From assembly GCA_013407085.1 (NCBI GenBank), contig JACCGJ010000557.1:47550-111549 (forward strand): DNA of 64,000 nt, written 5' to 3'. How positions within the stretch are numbered: position 1 is the stretch's first letter; each line of letters opens with the position of its first letter. The notes beneath the pieces are model-generated. The model was not told where the DNA came from. It was given only the letters and a program-made list of their open reading frames with translations, and did no database searches. The position numbers and the translations under genes are program-made. The stretch is from Atriophallophorus winterbourni (lineage: Eukaryota > Platyhelminthes > Trematoda > Plagiorchiida > Microphallidae). Positions 33,517-44,104 of this stretch are shown in pieces.

Positions 33517-36500
33517 ATGGAAGATAGGACACCGAGGAGTTTAACAGATGTGCTGGAAATTGATTCAGAGATATCAAACGGAAAATTTGAAAATGATGAA
33601 GAATTTGCAGATAAAGTATTTATATGTCAAATCAATAATTAATTAGATTATCATGTGCATTTCGATGACCAAACATAATGTTGGGGTTGTTTTCTACGAT
33701 GCGGTTACATGTTACCTACATTTTGCACCGGAGTTTGTTGTGGAAGATAATACTGCTGATTTAAAAAAAGGTAAATGTTTCTATAAAACGATTTTGCAGT
33801 GTTTAATCTGGTGAAACCATCCGTTACAATATTTTCTGAATACGCAATTTCTGTGCTTTCGAGTTTCTCAGAGGAAATCAAAGGTATATTGAATCTACCA
33901 TATTCAAGCGATTTTTAGACCCCGAGTCAGTTGTCGTCCTTCCGAACAAATATTTTGGTAAGAAATATTTGTTACAATGAAATGCTTGAAGTCGATTGTA
34001 ATCCCATATTACTCCCATCGTTCAAATTCTTGTTGAAAAATCAGACAAATAGCGATGGAACGAACAAACTTTGGATATCATCTTATTTTCCTTGCTTCCA
34101 TGAACAAATAGTGAGCAATTATTTTTCCAAATAATATTTCAGCTAAAATCAATCAATGGACTGTTTTCTTATCTAGGAAAGAAAAATGATACTGGTCATA
34201 TTTCGAAAGATACGTGTTATCCTGTGATTGATATAAAAATGATACAATTGTGAGTGACTTGTATTTTCTGAAAAATATAGTGATGGTTTTTCTTACATAG
34301 ATCATGTTACTCTAACTAGTCTGCAAATATTCGATAAAATGTCTTTAATGCGAAAATTAACGAGATATAAGGAATATAATCGCACAGAAAATGATCTGAC
34401 GGTTTTCAGTATGTCACTCATGTTTCTATTAAAGAAATATTTAATAATTGTGTAAGTCGAAGTGGAACCCTTTTATTGGAACAATGGATGAGATCGCCGC
34501 TTAAGAATGTTGCCATTATAAACCAACGATTGGATGCCGTGTCATTTCTCAAAAACCCTTCATCTTCATTGATACTGAGTCAAATTCAGGGTGAATTACG
34601 ATACATTGGCAATCTACCGGTAAGCATGTATTTATATCGTTATATTTTAGCGATTGATATGATCAACTTACGAACTATTCAAATATTTCTCATGACCAGG
34701 AATTCAAGGAATTTAAAATCATATTTATAAGAATCCAATATGCATGACTGCGTCATATTGCCCGAAAACATAAATTGTTAACAATTTAAAACGCTTAATT
34801 AAAATGTGTTTTAATCTTAAATATTTCTCAGAAAATTTACATGATGGTGTTAGTGAAGGGATGTGCACGGATGTGCAATCATGCAGTATTTCTGTGCTGT
34901 GCGGCTTAGATCGTGCTCAATTTATTGGCCTCCGTTAGTGAGCTGCATGCTGAAACACGCCGGAGTCTCACTACCATTTCTATTTATTTTCTCATATCTG
35001 TCTAGGCCTGGGCGACCGGACAGTATCTCAGCCACGTTCAGTCTCTGACTGTGCGGCACTTTGCCTGGATCAGGCTTGTGCTTTTACACTGAAAAAAATG
35101 TGAACAACACAATATATTACACGATAAATTATTATTCAAATATTGTGTTTCAGATGAACCGGGTGGTTTCATTTTAGGATTACATTTGATGATTAAATGC
35201 TTATAATAATTAGGCTGGCGCAGTGATATAATTAAAATCTTTTTTTCATGTATTTCGTTCTATTTTAATAAAATTTTACGTTACTTTATTGTGTATAAAC
35301 TTGAAGTGTTGCTATATAATACTAAAACCACTGGCTCTGGAATTCTCAGATTGCGATAGATGCTTAGTAACTAAATTACATAAAAATAAACAACAATGCC
35401 CATCAGATCTAATCGGTGTTAGCTCACACTGTATCTGATGGGAAGACCTGACACGGAGATCTGTCCGGTTGGGCGACCACAACAGATGTTGCTAGCTCCT
35501 TCTAGACTGGTTGGGCAGACAAAGCTACTCAAATGTGCCAGTCTGGAGAACAGTTCATAAACGCATAATTGCGATCGGTCCAACGGTGGATGGTAGCCCA
35601 GGTCGTTAAGGCATGAGACTACAATGGTGATGGTCGGGTGTTTGAATCCCACCTCCGAAGCAGAGGATATGCACTGCTGATGAGCTCAAATAAGAGCGAA
35701 ACTCAAGTCTAGTGCTTCCATTATGGACCGTCGTGATCAACTTTGTGAATAGTTCGATGGGATTGGCACGGATGAGTAGTCACAAATATATGTCAAGTTT
35801 AATAAGAAACATGATTGAATAACCGTTACCACGCCTGATGTTTAGTGATAGTCGATGCAGTCAAGTAAATTTTTGTTACAGTTTCTTCATGAACAATAGG
35901 TAACACTGGAATGGTTGTATAACTTTGTACCAGATCTTTACTACCAGAATCTGTTGATGTTTTACTTAAATTCATACATCCAAACTCGTTTTCCAATTCA
36001 AATTCACAGCGGATTTTGTATCGCATGCGCCAGTCAGCTGCCCTGTACGGAGATTGGAAAACGCTTGCTCAAGTATTGTCGTTCATGTAATGCTTACGGT
36101 GAAAATTTAAAGTCTCTGGCAGCAATGGAAAATCTGATTCAATTATGCTATCCTTACTCGGATATTCTGTATCCGATCAGAAATCTTTTGCAGGATGATG
36201 CCGATGTTTCTGTTTTGAGCAAAATTCAAAAGTGGTTATCGAGCATGATTGATTTTGATGCAACATCTGAACTTCGCCGCTTCACTGTTAAAAAAGGATT
36301 AGATCCTCAATTGGATAATTGTGAGTTATATATATTATTTTTTAAATGAATACGGATATTTTTTAAACTAGGAAAAAGCACTGACATATATAAAAATTAG
36401 CTCTTTTTCTCTAAAACTAAAATGAAACAACTGTTAGAACAAACCAGTTTCTTGAACTTCAATTTTCAGTATTGCCGTTCTTTGTTCTTACGTTATTGTG

Positions 36501-36975
36501 TTTTGTTCGGCAGTAAAATAACTCAATAAATTTAGTTTGCTCTTAGTGTTGTTTTATTTTAGTTTGTAAGATGGCGATTTATGAATCGCACGATAAATAT
36601 AAATTTCACAGATGTGCAACTATGCAGTAATTCGGTAATGCGCAGCTAACACCATGATAAATTGATGTGCTATCGTCACTGATATAATATATAATATAAA
36701 ATATATTACGTTAAAACGGTTTAATCCTACAGCATTTCCACTACACTGTTTATGCATGCATAACTACCATTGGATCAATCAGTTGTGACATAATATTTTT
36801 AGTTCTTACACTTTGCCATGTGATTAAACGTGATACTTAAAAACATGACGTTTCCGTTTTCCTAGATGTTCAAACCTATCGTTGCTTGCCGGATGTATTA
36901 ACACAACTGGCACAAGAAGAGTTACAGAAGTTACGGGAAAACATCAGCACTTGTGGACTCATCTACTTCCCACTA
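33517..36975 (+). CDS. MSH5: MSH5, meiotic MutS homologue, first eleven exons (3' part outside or missing)
   Basis: MSH5 pairs with MSH4 in a nuclear clamp that stabilises meiotic crossover intermediates. Exons I infer: 33517-33615, 33647-33770, 33800-33883, 33919-33957, 33992-34110, 34143-34249, 34281-34408, 34435-34619, 36010-36072, 36113-36320, 36866-36975; all have GT-AG introns and join in phase to 422 codons without a stop. Matches to animal MSH5: 'IIMCISMTKHNVGVVFYD' (connector domain), 'SLQIFDKM', 'GTLLLEQWMRSPLKNV' followed by 'INQRLDAVSFL' (MutS core), 'YGDWKTLAQ', 'RRFTVKKGLDPQLDN' and 'LPDVLTQLAQEELQKL', 'STCGLIYFPL'. The first seven introns are 26-35 bp and intron 9 is 40 bp; introns 8 and 10 are 1390 and 545 bp. 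The ATP-binding domain (Walker GPNxxGKS) is not found downstream in the window, so about the second half is missing: far away, in the gap, or lost. Exon 3-4 boundaries are the least certain. Confidence 0.9.
34858..35090 (+). repeat. SINE-like repeat R1, copy in MSH5 intron 8
   Basis: It is about 230 bp, from 'gatgtgcacggatgtgcaat' through 'tctgtctaggcctgggcgac' to 'ctggatcaggcttgtgcttt'. The best other copy is at 54093-54322. Pieces recur at 36595, 53098, 54323, 54811, 57098 and 61292. I see no inverted ends and no convincing pol III boxes, so the class is open. Confidence 0.7.
35405..35745 (+). mobile_element. Sm-alpha-like SINE, in MSH5 intron 8
   Basis: A tRNA-like head is visible at 35585-35655: 'tggtagcccaggtcgttaag' (box A-like) and 'gtgtttgaatcccacc' (box B-like), the layout of a pol III promoter. 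A hammerhead motif follows at 35677-35709. Sm-alpha of schistosomes is a SINE/satellite of this design with a self-cleaving hammerhead (established knowledge). The 5' boundary is approximate. Confidence 0.75.
35660..35722 (+). ncRNA. Hammerhead ribozyme, Sm-alpha type
   Basis: Core 'ctgatga' (35677-35683), stem II 'gctc' / 'gagc' (35684-35687 with 35694-35697, loop aaataa), 'gaaac' (35698-35702) and cleavage triplet 'gtc' (35707-35709). Stem I forms from 'gcact' (35671-35675) and 'agtgc' (35711-35715), with further pairing gga/tcc beyond an internal loop. All invariant core bases are present, so self-cleavage is plausible. Confidence 0.85.
36595..36665 (+). repeat. Repeat R1 fragment in MSH5 intron 10
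   Basis: 'cacagatgtgcaactatgca' and 'gctaacaccatgataaattg' match the start of the R1 copies at 34.86 and 54.09 kb ('cggatgtactatcgtgcagt', 'gctaacaccgtgctaaattg'). Only the first 65 bp or so are present. Confidence 0.55.
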
Positions 36976-37440
36976 GTAAGTGTTTTGCATTATATCATTT
37001 TTATTGATCGCTTTTGCTGGTTGAGCGGGTGCTATCAGCGGCTTTCTAAACCGGGTGACATGATTTGACCTAGGGGACAGGGTGCCGAGCGGATGCAGTT
37101 AATTCCTCAAGTGTGCATCCTTTTACGCAATAAATAAACATCAATATGCTGTTTCCTCAAAGAGATCTTAATGATATTTGCTTTTGGAATCATCGCATGT
37201 GCACATTTCTTGACTAATTTTGACACAGTTGAAGCTGTTCGAACTCAGCGATCAATCGGAGAAAGTACTGGATCGAGAACAAATCCTTCACATTTATATT
37301 TGTATATTCAAACAAATTTTGTGTTAAAATTCTAGAAATTGACTCATTTTTACTTGACATTTCTGCGCACACGCTTTATCATCGATTTCATATGATCTGT
37401 GCTTATAAAACACAGACAGTTGAATAAATCCGTCAAAGCC
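36976..37440. other. Intron or flank after MSH5 exon 11, no exon found
   Basis: The exon 11 donor (gtaagtg) opens here. A possible acceptor near 37229 leads to a short frame 'LKLFELSDQSEKVLDREQ' that does not resemble the expected next MSH5 segment. Nothing else is recognised. Confidence 0.35.
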
Positions 37441-37444
37441 GTAA

Positions 37445-37930
37445 AGAGAACATTTTAGAACAACATTCAAATAAAATGCTCATTTTTATGCATTTTCATC
37501 CCATGGGTGCATGCAAAAGAGCATTATCGTGGGTTAAACACCATCTACTTTTGTTTGGCACATGCGATTGAACAGTTTAATCGTCCCAACCCTATCCAAC
37601 AATTGCATACAAGCGTAACTTGTTTACCATTTTTTCACTATTTCAAGCGCATGCGGATCCTGATTCTACTGCCCCTACCTAATGAGTGCAAACAGCACGA
37701 AACCGTCGTGGAGTGTGTGTGATGGAAATGCATGCAAATGAGCTTTTCGTTCATGATCATGGGTGTAAATCTATCTACATGTATTTGGCCTCATGTGATT
37801 GAACGGGTTGATCTTACCAACCTTTTCCAATAGTGGCATACAAGCGCAACTTATTTGCCATTCTTTCACTGTTTCGAGTGCATTCGACGCTCAAGCTCAG
37901 TATGCAAACGTTTTAAAAGTCGGTAGAGAC
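37445..37930 (+). repeat. Tandem repeat H (about 230-bp unit), one and a partial unit, with hammerhead at the junction
   Basis: Two units with a period near 231 bp share 'gattgaac', 'gcatacaagcg' and 'aaatgcatgcaaatgag'-like blocks; the second is cut off before its own ribozyme. A related single unit lies inverted at 55145-55400. Tandem units with a hammerhead at the joint are the layout of terminal repeats of Penelope-like elements and of retrozymes (known), so this may be such a terminal repeat on its own. Confidence 0.65.
37675..37712 (+). ncRNA. Hammerhead ribozyme, repeat H type, core mutated
   Basis: 'ctaatga' (37679-37685), stem II 'gtgc' / 'gcac' (37686-37689 with 37695-37698, loop aaaca), 'gaaac' (37699-37703), 'gtc' (37705-37707). 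The copy at 55.22 kb has 'ctgatga'; here the invariant G of the core is A, which should abolish cleavage. Stem II is perfect. Confidence 0.7.
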
Positions 37931-37999
37931 TCTGGTCCCGGCTCAGAACTCTCAGTTTGACCGTACACGTTTCGACTGTAATTCCAGTCAGATAAAAGC

Positions 38000-38830
38000 T
38001 GTATTTCAGCAAACCATTCAACACGAAGTTTCAGCTAATGTGAATGTGTTAGAGATTCTTGAAGAGTGTTATTATCAGGACGCTGCCTTTACAAATGCAA
38101 TTGTTAAAGGCCTGTCTGCCCAAAACTTCCCTGGTGCGAAAAACGCTATAAAGATTAAGCCATCTGCTTATTGGTAGGTTCAGCTAAAAATCTCAGATTC
38201 AAAACGAAAAGTCACGGTGCAAAATACTTAAAAAAAATGGACACGATAGCTAATCGATCTAAGGCAGTTGAAACGTCCCGCAACAAGCAAGAGCGACAGG
38301 CACACAGTATACAGTCACTCCATGGACTAAGCGCAATTTTCACCAATGTAAAAGAATGAAGTGCCACCTTACTAGGCGACAGGCTAAAGCGTGACATCGA
38401 AGAATGGAGAAAGTTGTGCAACAGCATGGACTTGGATCCCGAAGAACCATGGTCATTATTACGTTTAATTCGCAAAATTACTTCATCAAATCTGGGGCAG
38501 CCAAGACTGCTCAAAATCGCGGTCAGCTTGGAGATGGTTCTAGCAAACGTCTTACTATCCGCTTTTCTCCTGCGTAAGGAGGGTTCGGAGACCACTACAA
38601 GGATCTTCGGTGATGTGCTTTGGTGAGAAATTGCCCGAAACGGTCTGCAACAAACTCAAACGAAACAAAGGAGTGTTGATAAAGCAGTGCATCGCAAACA
38701 CGATCAGCTACAATGCAGATTCCTCAGTGACATCATTGGTTTCCATAATGTTGATGTGGCGGACACGTTCCGCATCCCCGAATCTACGAATTATAAGGGA
38801 ATCAGTTCTAAGACCCTTAAAATAACGTAA
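38000..38830 (+). pseudogene. Family A-like LINE ORF1 relic
   Basis: Read across frames the plus strand gives 'SLHGLSAIFTNVKE', 'LLGDRLKRDIEEWRKLCNSM', 'LLRLIRKITSSNLGQPRLLK' and 'VDVADTFRIPESTNYKG', matching the ORF1 C-terminal domain of the full element at 23.3-23.8 kb ('FQERQKHDRENWFVVCNRIG', 'DTYRIPRSPNYHGKG'). Stops and frame changes are frequent. Confidence 0.75.
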
Positions 38831-39099
38831 TTACGTAAAGATAAGTTGGACAAGGTCGAAACTCGTTGGGAAAATGACCTCGTGCTAATACCACGAGAAA
38901 TTAGACTAAGCGCATCGGAACTTCATACAGGACAGATAGATTCAAGACAAGGTTCAATAGAAACACCGCCAAGTCAATCAGTAGCTGACTTGTCAGAAAC
39001 AAATGCAGCCGTCACTATAGATCACTGTATTACAACAGTACAAACCCAAAACGATCATTCATCCTTGAGAGGAAAAAAACCTTAAATGCCGACTGGGAA

Positions 39100-40660
39100 G
39101 GGGTCGGCCTAACAGGTGTTCTGCACTTGAGATTACGGATACAGATATCGTGTTACGGGATGCATTCTGCTGCTCACTTCGGTTAACTAATGGCGAAGAC
39201 TGTTTTGAGAGTAGTATATCGCTCACCATCGCATAGAAAACTTACAATCTGGCCATACTCGACAGAATTCGCATGGTTACTTCCACATTTTTAATTATGG
39301 GTGACTTCAGTTAACCAAATCTGCAGAATTGTACAACTCACCCAGAAAACACTTAAAATACTGCCCTGATAAGTCCGATCTACAAGGGTGGCGAAAGAAA
39401 AAATCCATTAAACTTTCGTCCGATAGCTTTATTACCGGTGCTATTTAAAGTAATGGAGTCCATCATAGCTGATGACTTTCGGAATCATCAACTTAAACTC
39501 TGAAGCACAGCATCGATTAAGAAAAAAATCTTGCCCGTCAAACTTGCTGTTAGCCTGGTCTGAGCTACTGGATGTTAGCAACTCGTGGACGTAATATTTA
39601 TTGATTTCTCAAAAGCCTCCGATCTTGTCAATCACGAACTGCTCTTGTCGAAACACTATAACTATGGAGTAGATGACAAAGATTATGCATGGATTAAACA
39701 ATGGTTAATATCCCGTGAGATGTACGTGCAAGCGAAAAATGAGATATCCAAGACGATTCAAGTTGCCCGTGGTGTCCCACAAGGATCATTCCTCGGGCCG
39801 CTCTTGACAGTCCCTTATCATCAGAACGATATAGTGGATGATATTCAATTTAACTTGATACTGTTTGCCGATGATATTAAACTATGGAAACGCGTCAGGT
39901 ATGTGAACCTTATTTCATTGGCCCCAGACAAATGAGTTACCATTTAACCCTGCGAAATGTAAAATGCTGCGGCTTGGAAAATCCCTGCACAACACTTACC
40001 AGCTCGGCACGCAATATCTCGTCTGGACCACCGCAAAAAACTCGGTATCTGGGTGTCATTTAACCTTAAGCCCGGACATCATTGCGGAACATTGTACAAA
40101 AAAGCCTGCCGTATCTGGAGTCTTCTAAAAAGGATATTCAAGATTTTCACACTTGAAACCTTACCCCGGCTATTTAATACGTATGTACGTCCAGTTATGA
40201 AATGTCCATCCAAGCCTGGGCACCATGGCTGAGGAAGGATATCGAACTACTTGACAGGATTTATCATCGAGCGACAACGTTGGTGTCCGGTTAAAGAAAT
40301 TTGTCTTTCAAAGAGCGAATGTTAAAACTAAATCTACACTATTTTACGCAACGACGGACACGGAGTGACCTCTTGTTGGCATTCAAAATCTTGCATACTG
40401 AAAATCATCCCCTAAAACACTCGCTATAGCCCAATGATCTTACTCGAACACGAAAACATTCCATGGATTTAAGCATTCCACATTCGCGATTGGAAATTTT
40501 TCTCGGTAAGAATTTGTTTCGCTTGAAACATTTTGCCTGAAGAAATCATACGCTCGGTATCTGTTGAGGGTTTCGCTTCTAAACTCGATGAGTATATGAC
40601 GAACCATGCGGTATGTGACTGTCCCTGTTGAATTTTGAGAGATTTTATATTTTACTCGAT
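39100..40660 (+). pseudogene. Family A-like LINE ORF2 relic, endonuclease largely lost
   Basis: A scrap of endonuclease ('VYRSPSHRK', 'LIMGDFS') near 39210-39310 is followed by RT from 39365: 'SPIYKGGERKNPLNFRPIAL', 'VIFIDFSKASDLVNHELLLS', 'VARGVPQGSFLGPLL', catalytic 'LILFADDIKLWKRV', then broken pieces 'LGIWVSFNLKPGHHCGTLY' and 'LPRLFNTYVRPVM'. It continues the ORF1 relic at 38.0 kb. Multiple frameshifts. Confidence 0.85.
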
Positions 40661-40789
40661 ACACCTCGCATTCCAAGAATTATGTGTTACTTTCGATCAT
40701 AGCTATTGGAATTTATTCCTTTTGCCCTTATCAACCGATCCACAGCAAAGTTACCGTTTCCGCGTAAATATCTCAGTTTGCTCAGTCGC

Positions 40790-42560
40790 TCAAACGTTTT
40801 TCAACCGCTAATTATTCTACGGTTTTCGCTGTCATTGCAAATATCGCGTCGACCTACGCATTTTGATACCTGATTCTAGGTTCTATCTCGCGTGGTTAAC
40901 GAGTTATAGTGGATTATTTGCTAAATGACGAAATCACGAGTTCCAAAGCAGCCACATCGACCAGTCGACCAAACTCCCATCACTCAGCCGAACAGCCCAA
41001 TTCAGGATACTAACATGCGTGACCACATCACGAGATCCAACACACACACAATCGATCGATCAAGCTGTTGCGGCGACCATCGTTCACCCGACAGCGACAT
41101 GGAAACAACTTGACCTCTGTGTCACGGGCATGGATCCGCCGAACGCAAAAATGGTCACGGCCTGCCCAGGTGATAGGACGCATCTCGACACGTAGAATGG
41201 TCCCGAGGTCACGTGCAAGGCGTGTGTACAACCGGTCAGTCTCAACCCGAGTCAAGTCATAACGTGTTTTCTGTGTATGGGTAAGATCCATGGTAAATGT
41301 GACCGTACTTTAGCTCCTGAGTCGATAGCTTTAATAAATATTTAAAGGGTTCCAGGCGCCTGTTATTCCTGGATTCGTCGCAGAGCTAAATCCTTACACG
41401 ATGCCGATACTTTTGAATCCAAAATAGAAAATAGAATGACCTATTTCGAGTTGAGCCTTGGACGTGTGGAGGAAATCATGTGAGTACTCAAGTGATCACT
41501 GATGTTAACCAATCTTATCAATACAACGATTTTGGAATCTGAGACTATTGGTGGGACAAAAAAGAAAAAAGCATGGTTAACCCCGTTTTAGAATCAGCCA
41601 AATCGACCACTGCCGTGGGAAATTCTTACAGAGAAGTGCTGTCACGGTCGGTCTCAGCTGTGCACTCCAAAGGGGGTTTACCCGACTCACAAAGTCAAGC
41701 CCAAAATGGTTTAAAGTGTGACTTTCCGATACGCAATAAAAACTCCTCATACGCAATAAGCGTGATATGTACGAACGTTAGCGAGTCCCAAGAAAGCCTG
41801 TTTGATAGCAAACAGAAACACGACCTCGAGAAATGATCTCAACTTTGCCACGTAATGCAAATTTAACATGTAATCGCAGAAAAAGTGACTCGTCTAACTC
41901 GCCACTCAACTTCAGCTCATATCGGTCAACCTCGCTTGCTAACTGCCACACTGAAATCCGAGGCTGATATCGAGAACTTACTGTTGAATGCGCACCGACT
42001 CAAGACAGATCCCGATTCTAACTGACGCATATAACCCGATGCACGATTGTGGGAAACGAAGGGCAGCTTGAACGCTATGGAAAAACGGTATCACGAAGTA
42101 TAGTTCTACTTGGTGTACCAGAAAATACCTCTCGCTCATCGATTCAGGAAACCTTTGATCACAACGTCAAGCAGTGGCGCTACATTGCGTGTTCTTTTGA
42201 TATTTCTAATGTAAAGACATTAGAAATGTTGTGGACACTTTTCGAGTTCCTTTTTCGACTAAATATAAATTGGATGAGCCGAAACCCCTTGAAGATGGCA
42301 TTCTTGACCAGCGCTATGGACGAAATAGTAAGGTCGGAATGTAATAAAGGAAAACGAACATAACCCAAAGATGTTAGACTTAGCCCACCCAAACCCAATG
42401 TCATAAGTTAAACACTCCCTCGTTTGGAGACTGCGGATAGCAGCATTTCCACCCAAATGGAAGAAATCAATACATCAAAAAACGTCATAGGTCCGGCTCA
42501 AATCGAGTCGGACCAAGCAATTCACACGGAGACCTAATTGTAGATTCAAGGGGTCGGCGA
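40790..42560 (+). pseudogene. Family D (family A-related) LINE 5' UTR and ORF1 relic, split by LINE E
   Basis: ORF1 starts at 40925 ('MTKSRVPKQPHRPVDQTPIT') and after a stop shows a PHD remnant near 41262-41340 ('CFLCMGKIHGKCDRTL', compare 'CFGCLSKIHVNCDKAL'). Later frames give 'ISVICTNVSESQESLFDSK', 'VTRLTRHSTSAHIGQPRLLT' and 'IVLLGVPENTSRSSIQETF'. The sequence breaks off near 42560; the endonuclease resumes at 44105, with the family E LINE in between. The opposite-strand frame at 41028-41291 is a shadow. Confidence 0.75.
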
Positions 42561-42714
42561 CCAATAAAAAGCTCACATATTTCATCATCCTGACTATTCA
42601 GCAGGATCCGGCGCCACCCTGTTTAACACCTTATCACACAACACATGATTCATCACTACTTAAAGCAGCTTCGATCAAATGTGGTTATACAAATACTTAA
42701 TGTTTAGTTGACAA

Positions 42715-44090
42715 GATCTTCTCCCTGAGACAACTTCAAGAAAAGTGTCGGGAACAGCGTATGCCATTATACGCTGTTTTTATTGAATTAACGAAGGCGT
42801 TCGACTACGTCATGGTCTTTTCAAAATGCTTGATTTGATAGGCTGCCCCCCAAAACTGCTCAAGTTCGTTATTTCGTTCCACTCTGGCATGAAGGGCTCA
42901 GTCCATTTTAACGGTTTCAACTCAGAAGCCTTTGAAATTTGCCGAGGCGTCAAACAAGGATGTGTTCTTGCTCCCACGCTGTTCGGCATTTTCTTGGCTC
43001 TGCTTCTGAAGCACGCTTTCAGGGCGAGGACAGAAGGTATGTACCTACGCACACGAAGTGATGGCAAGCTTTTCAACCTGAACCGGTTGAGAGCACAAAC
43101 CAAGGCACGAAATGTGCTGATTCGTGACCTGCTGTTTGCCGACGATGCAGCCTTTATTGCTCACTCCCAAGAGAACCGCCAGTCTCTCATGGACTGTTTT
43201 TCGTCAGCATACAAAGACTTTGGGCTAAAAATCAGCATGAGCAAGATCAAAGTCTTTGGTCAAGGGACTGTATCGCCTCCCATCATCACTGTTGGAAACT
43301 GTCAGCTTGAATCAGTACATCAGTTCACATACCTTGGTTCAACCATTGCGGATAACCTCTCGCTAGACACGGAGATTGATAAGCGGATTGGCAGAGCACC
43401 TGTCATTCTGTCCCGTTTGAACTCTCGTGTTTGGGGTATCCGCAAGCTGACTGTAAAGACAAAGATGATGATATACAGCGCGTGCATACTAAATGCTTTG
43501 CTGTACGGCAGTGAAACCTGGACCACCCACGCAAGACACGAAGGGAAGCTGAATGCTTTTCATCTACGAAGCATCCGTCGTATCTTGAAATATCGTGGAT
43601 GGACAGAGTGACTAACGCTGAAGTGCTTTCGAAAGCTGGTCTACAGAGCATGTTCACCCTACTGCGACAGCGCCGCCTGCGGTGGCTTGGTCATGTCTAT
43701 AGAATGGAAAATGGTCGTATTCCGAAAGATCTACTCTATGGTGAGTTGCAATTAGGAAGTCGACCATTGGGCAGACCGCACTTGCGGTACAAAGATGTTT
43801 GCAAAGGAGATATGAAAGCTCTTGGCATTGACCCATCGAGCTGGGAAGAACTTGCTCTCGACCACTCATGTTGGAGGCATTGCGTAAAGCGTCGTCTGCA
43901 AGCTGGGGAAGAGCAGATACAGCTCTTGTCTGCTGAACGCAGATCACGCCGCCAGCGCTGCGTGAGAGATTTTTCCTCCCGAATCGGACTGTTTAGTCAT
44001 GCCAAAAGCTGCAGAACATGAACCTCCACGCGATTGTGATGTACATCCATGGTCGACATCGACCGAAGGAGGCCAACAACAACAACAATG
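42715..44090 (+). pseudogene. Family E LINE (RTE-X-like) RT to C-terminus, 5'-truncated, inserted in a LINE relic
   Basis: From 42715: 'QLQEKCREQRMPLYAVFIEL' and 'TKAFDYV' (RT block A, frame broken at 42810), 'EICRGVKQGCVLAPTLFGIF', catalytic 'DLLFADDAAFIAHS', 'GLKISMSKIKVFGQG', 'FTYLGSTIADNLSLDTEID', 'LNALLYGSETW'. A one-base frame change near 43590 leads into 'RLRWLGHVYRMENGRIPK' and the tail 'LLYGELQLGSRPLGRPHLRY'. The catalytic Asp residues are intact. Clade naming is tentative. The same tail is found at 245-575 and 62.96-63.42 kb. Confidence 0.87.
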
Positions 44091-44104
44091 TTTAGTCAGC
44101 AAGT

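Noticed and set aside
33616..33646. Reading MSH5 exon 1 as a separate 41-residue protein ending at 33639
   Set aside because: A 31-bp GT-AG intron joins it in phase to sequence that matches MSH5, and neighbouring introns have the same size.
35915..36349. Single 144-codon frame as one MSH5 exon
   Set aside because: The MSH5 match before 36072 is in another frame; a 40-bp GT-AG intron restores the homology, so the continuous frame is partly artefactual.
41028..41291. 87-codon minus-strand frame
   Set aside because: It is the shadow of a LINE ORF1 relic on the plus strand, which has a recognisable PHD remnant.
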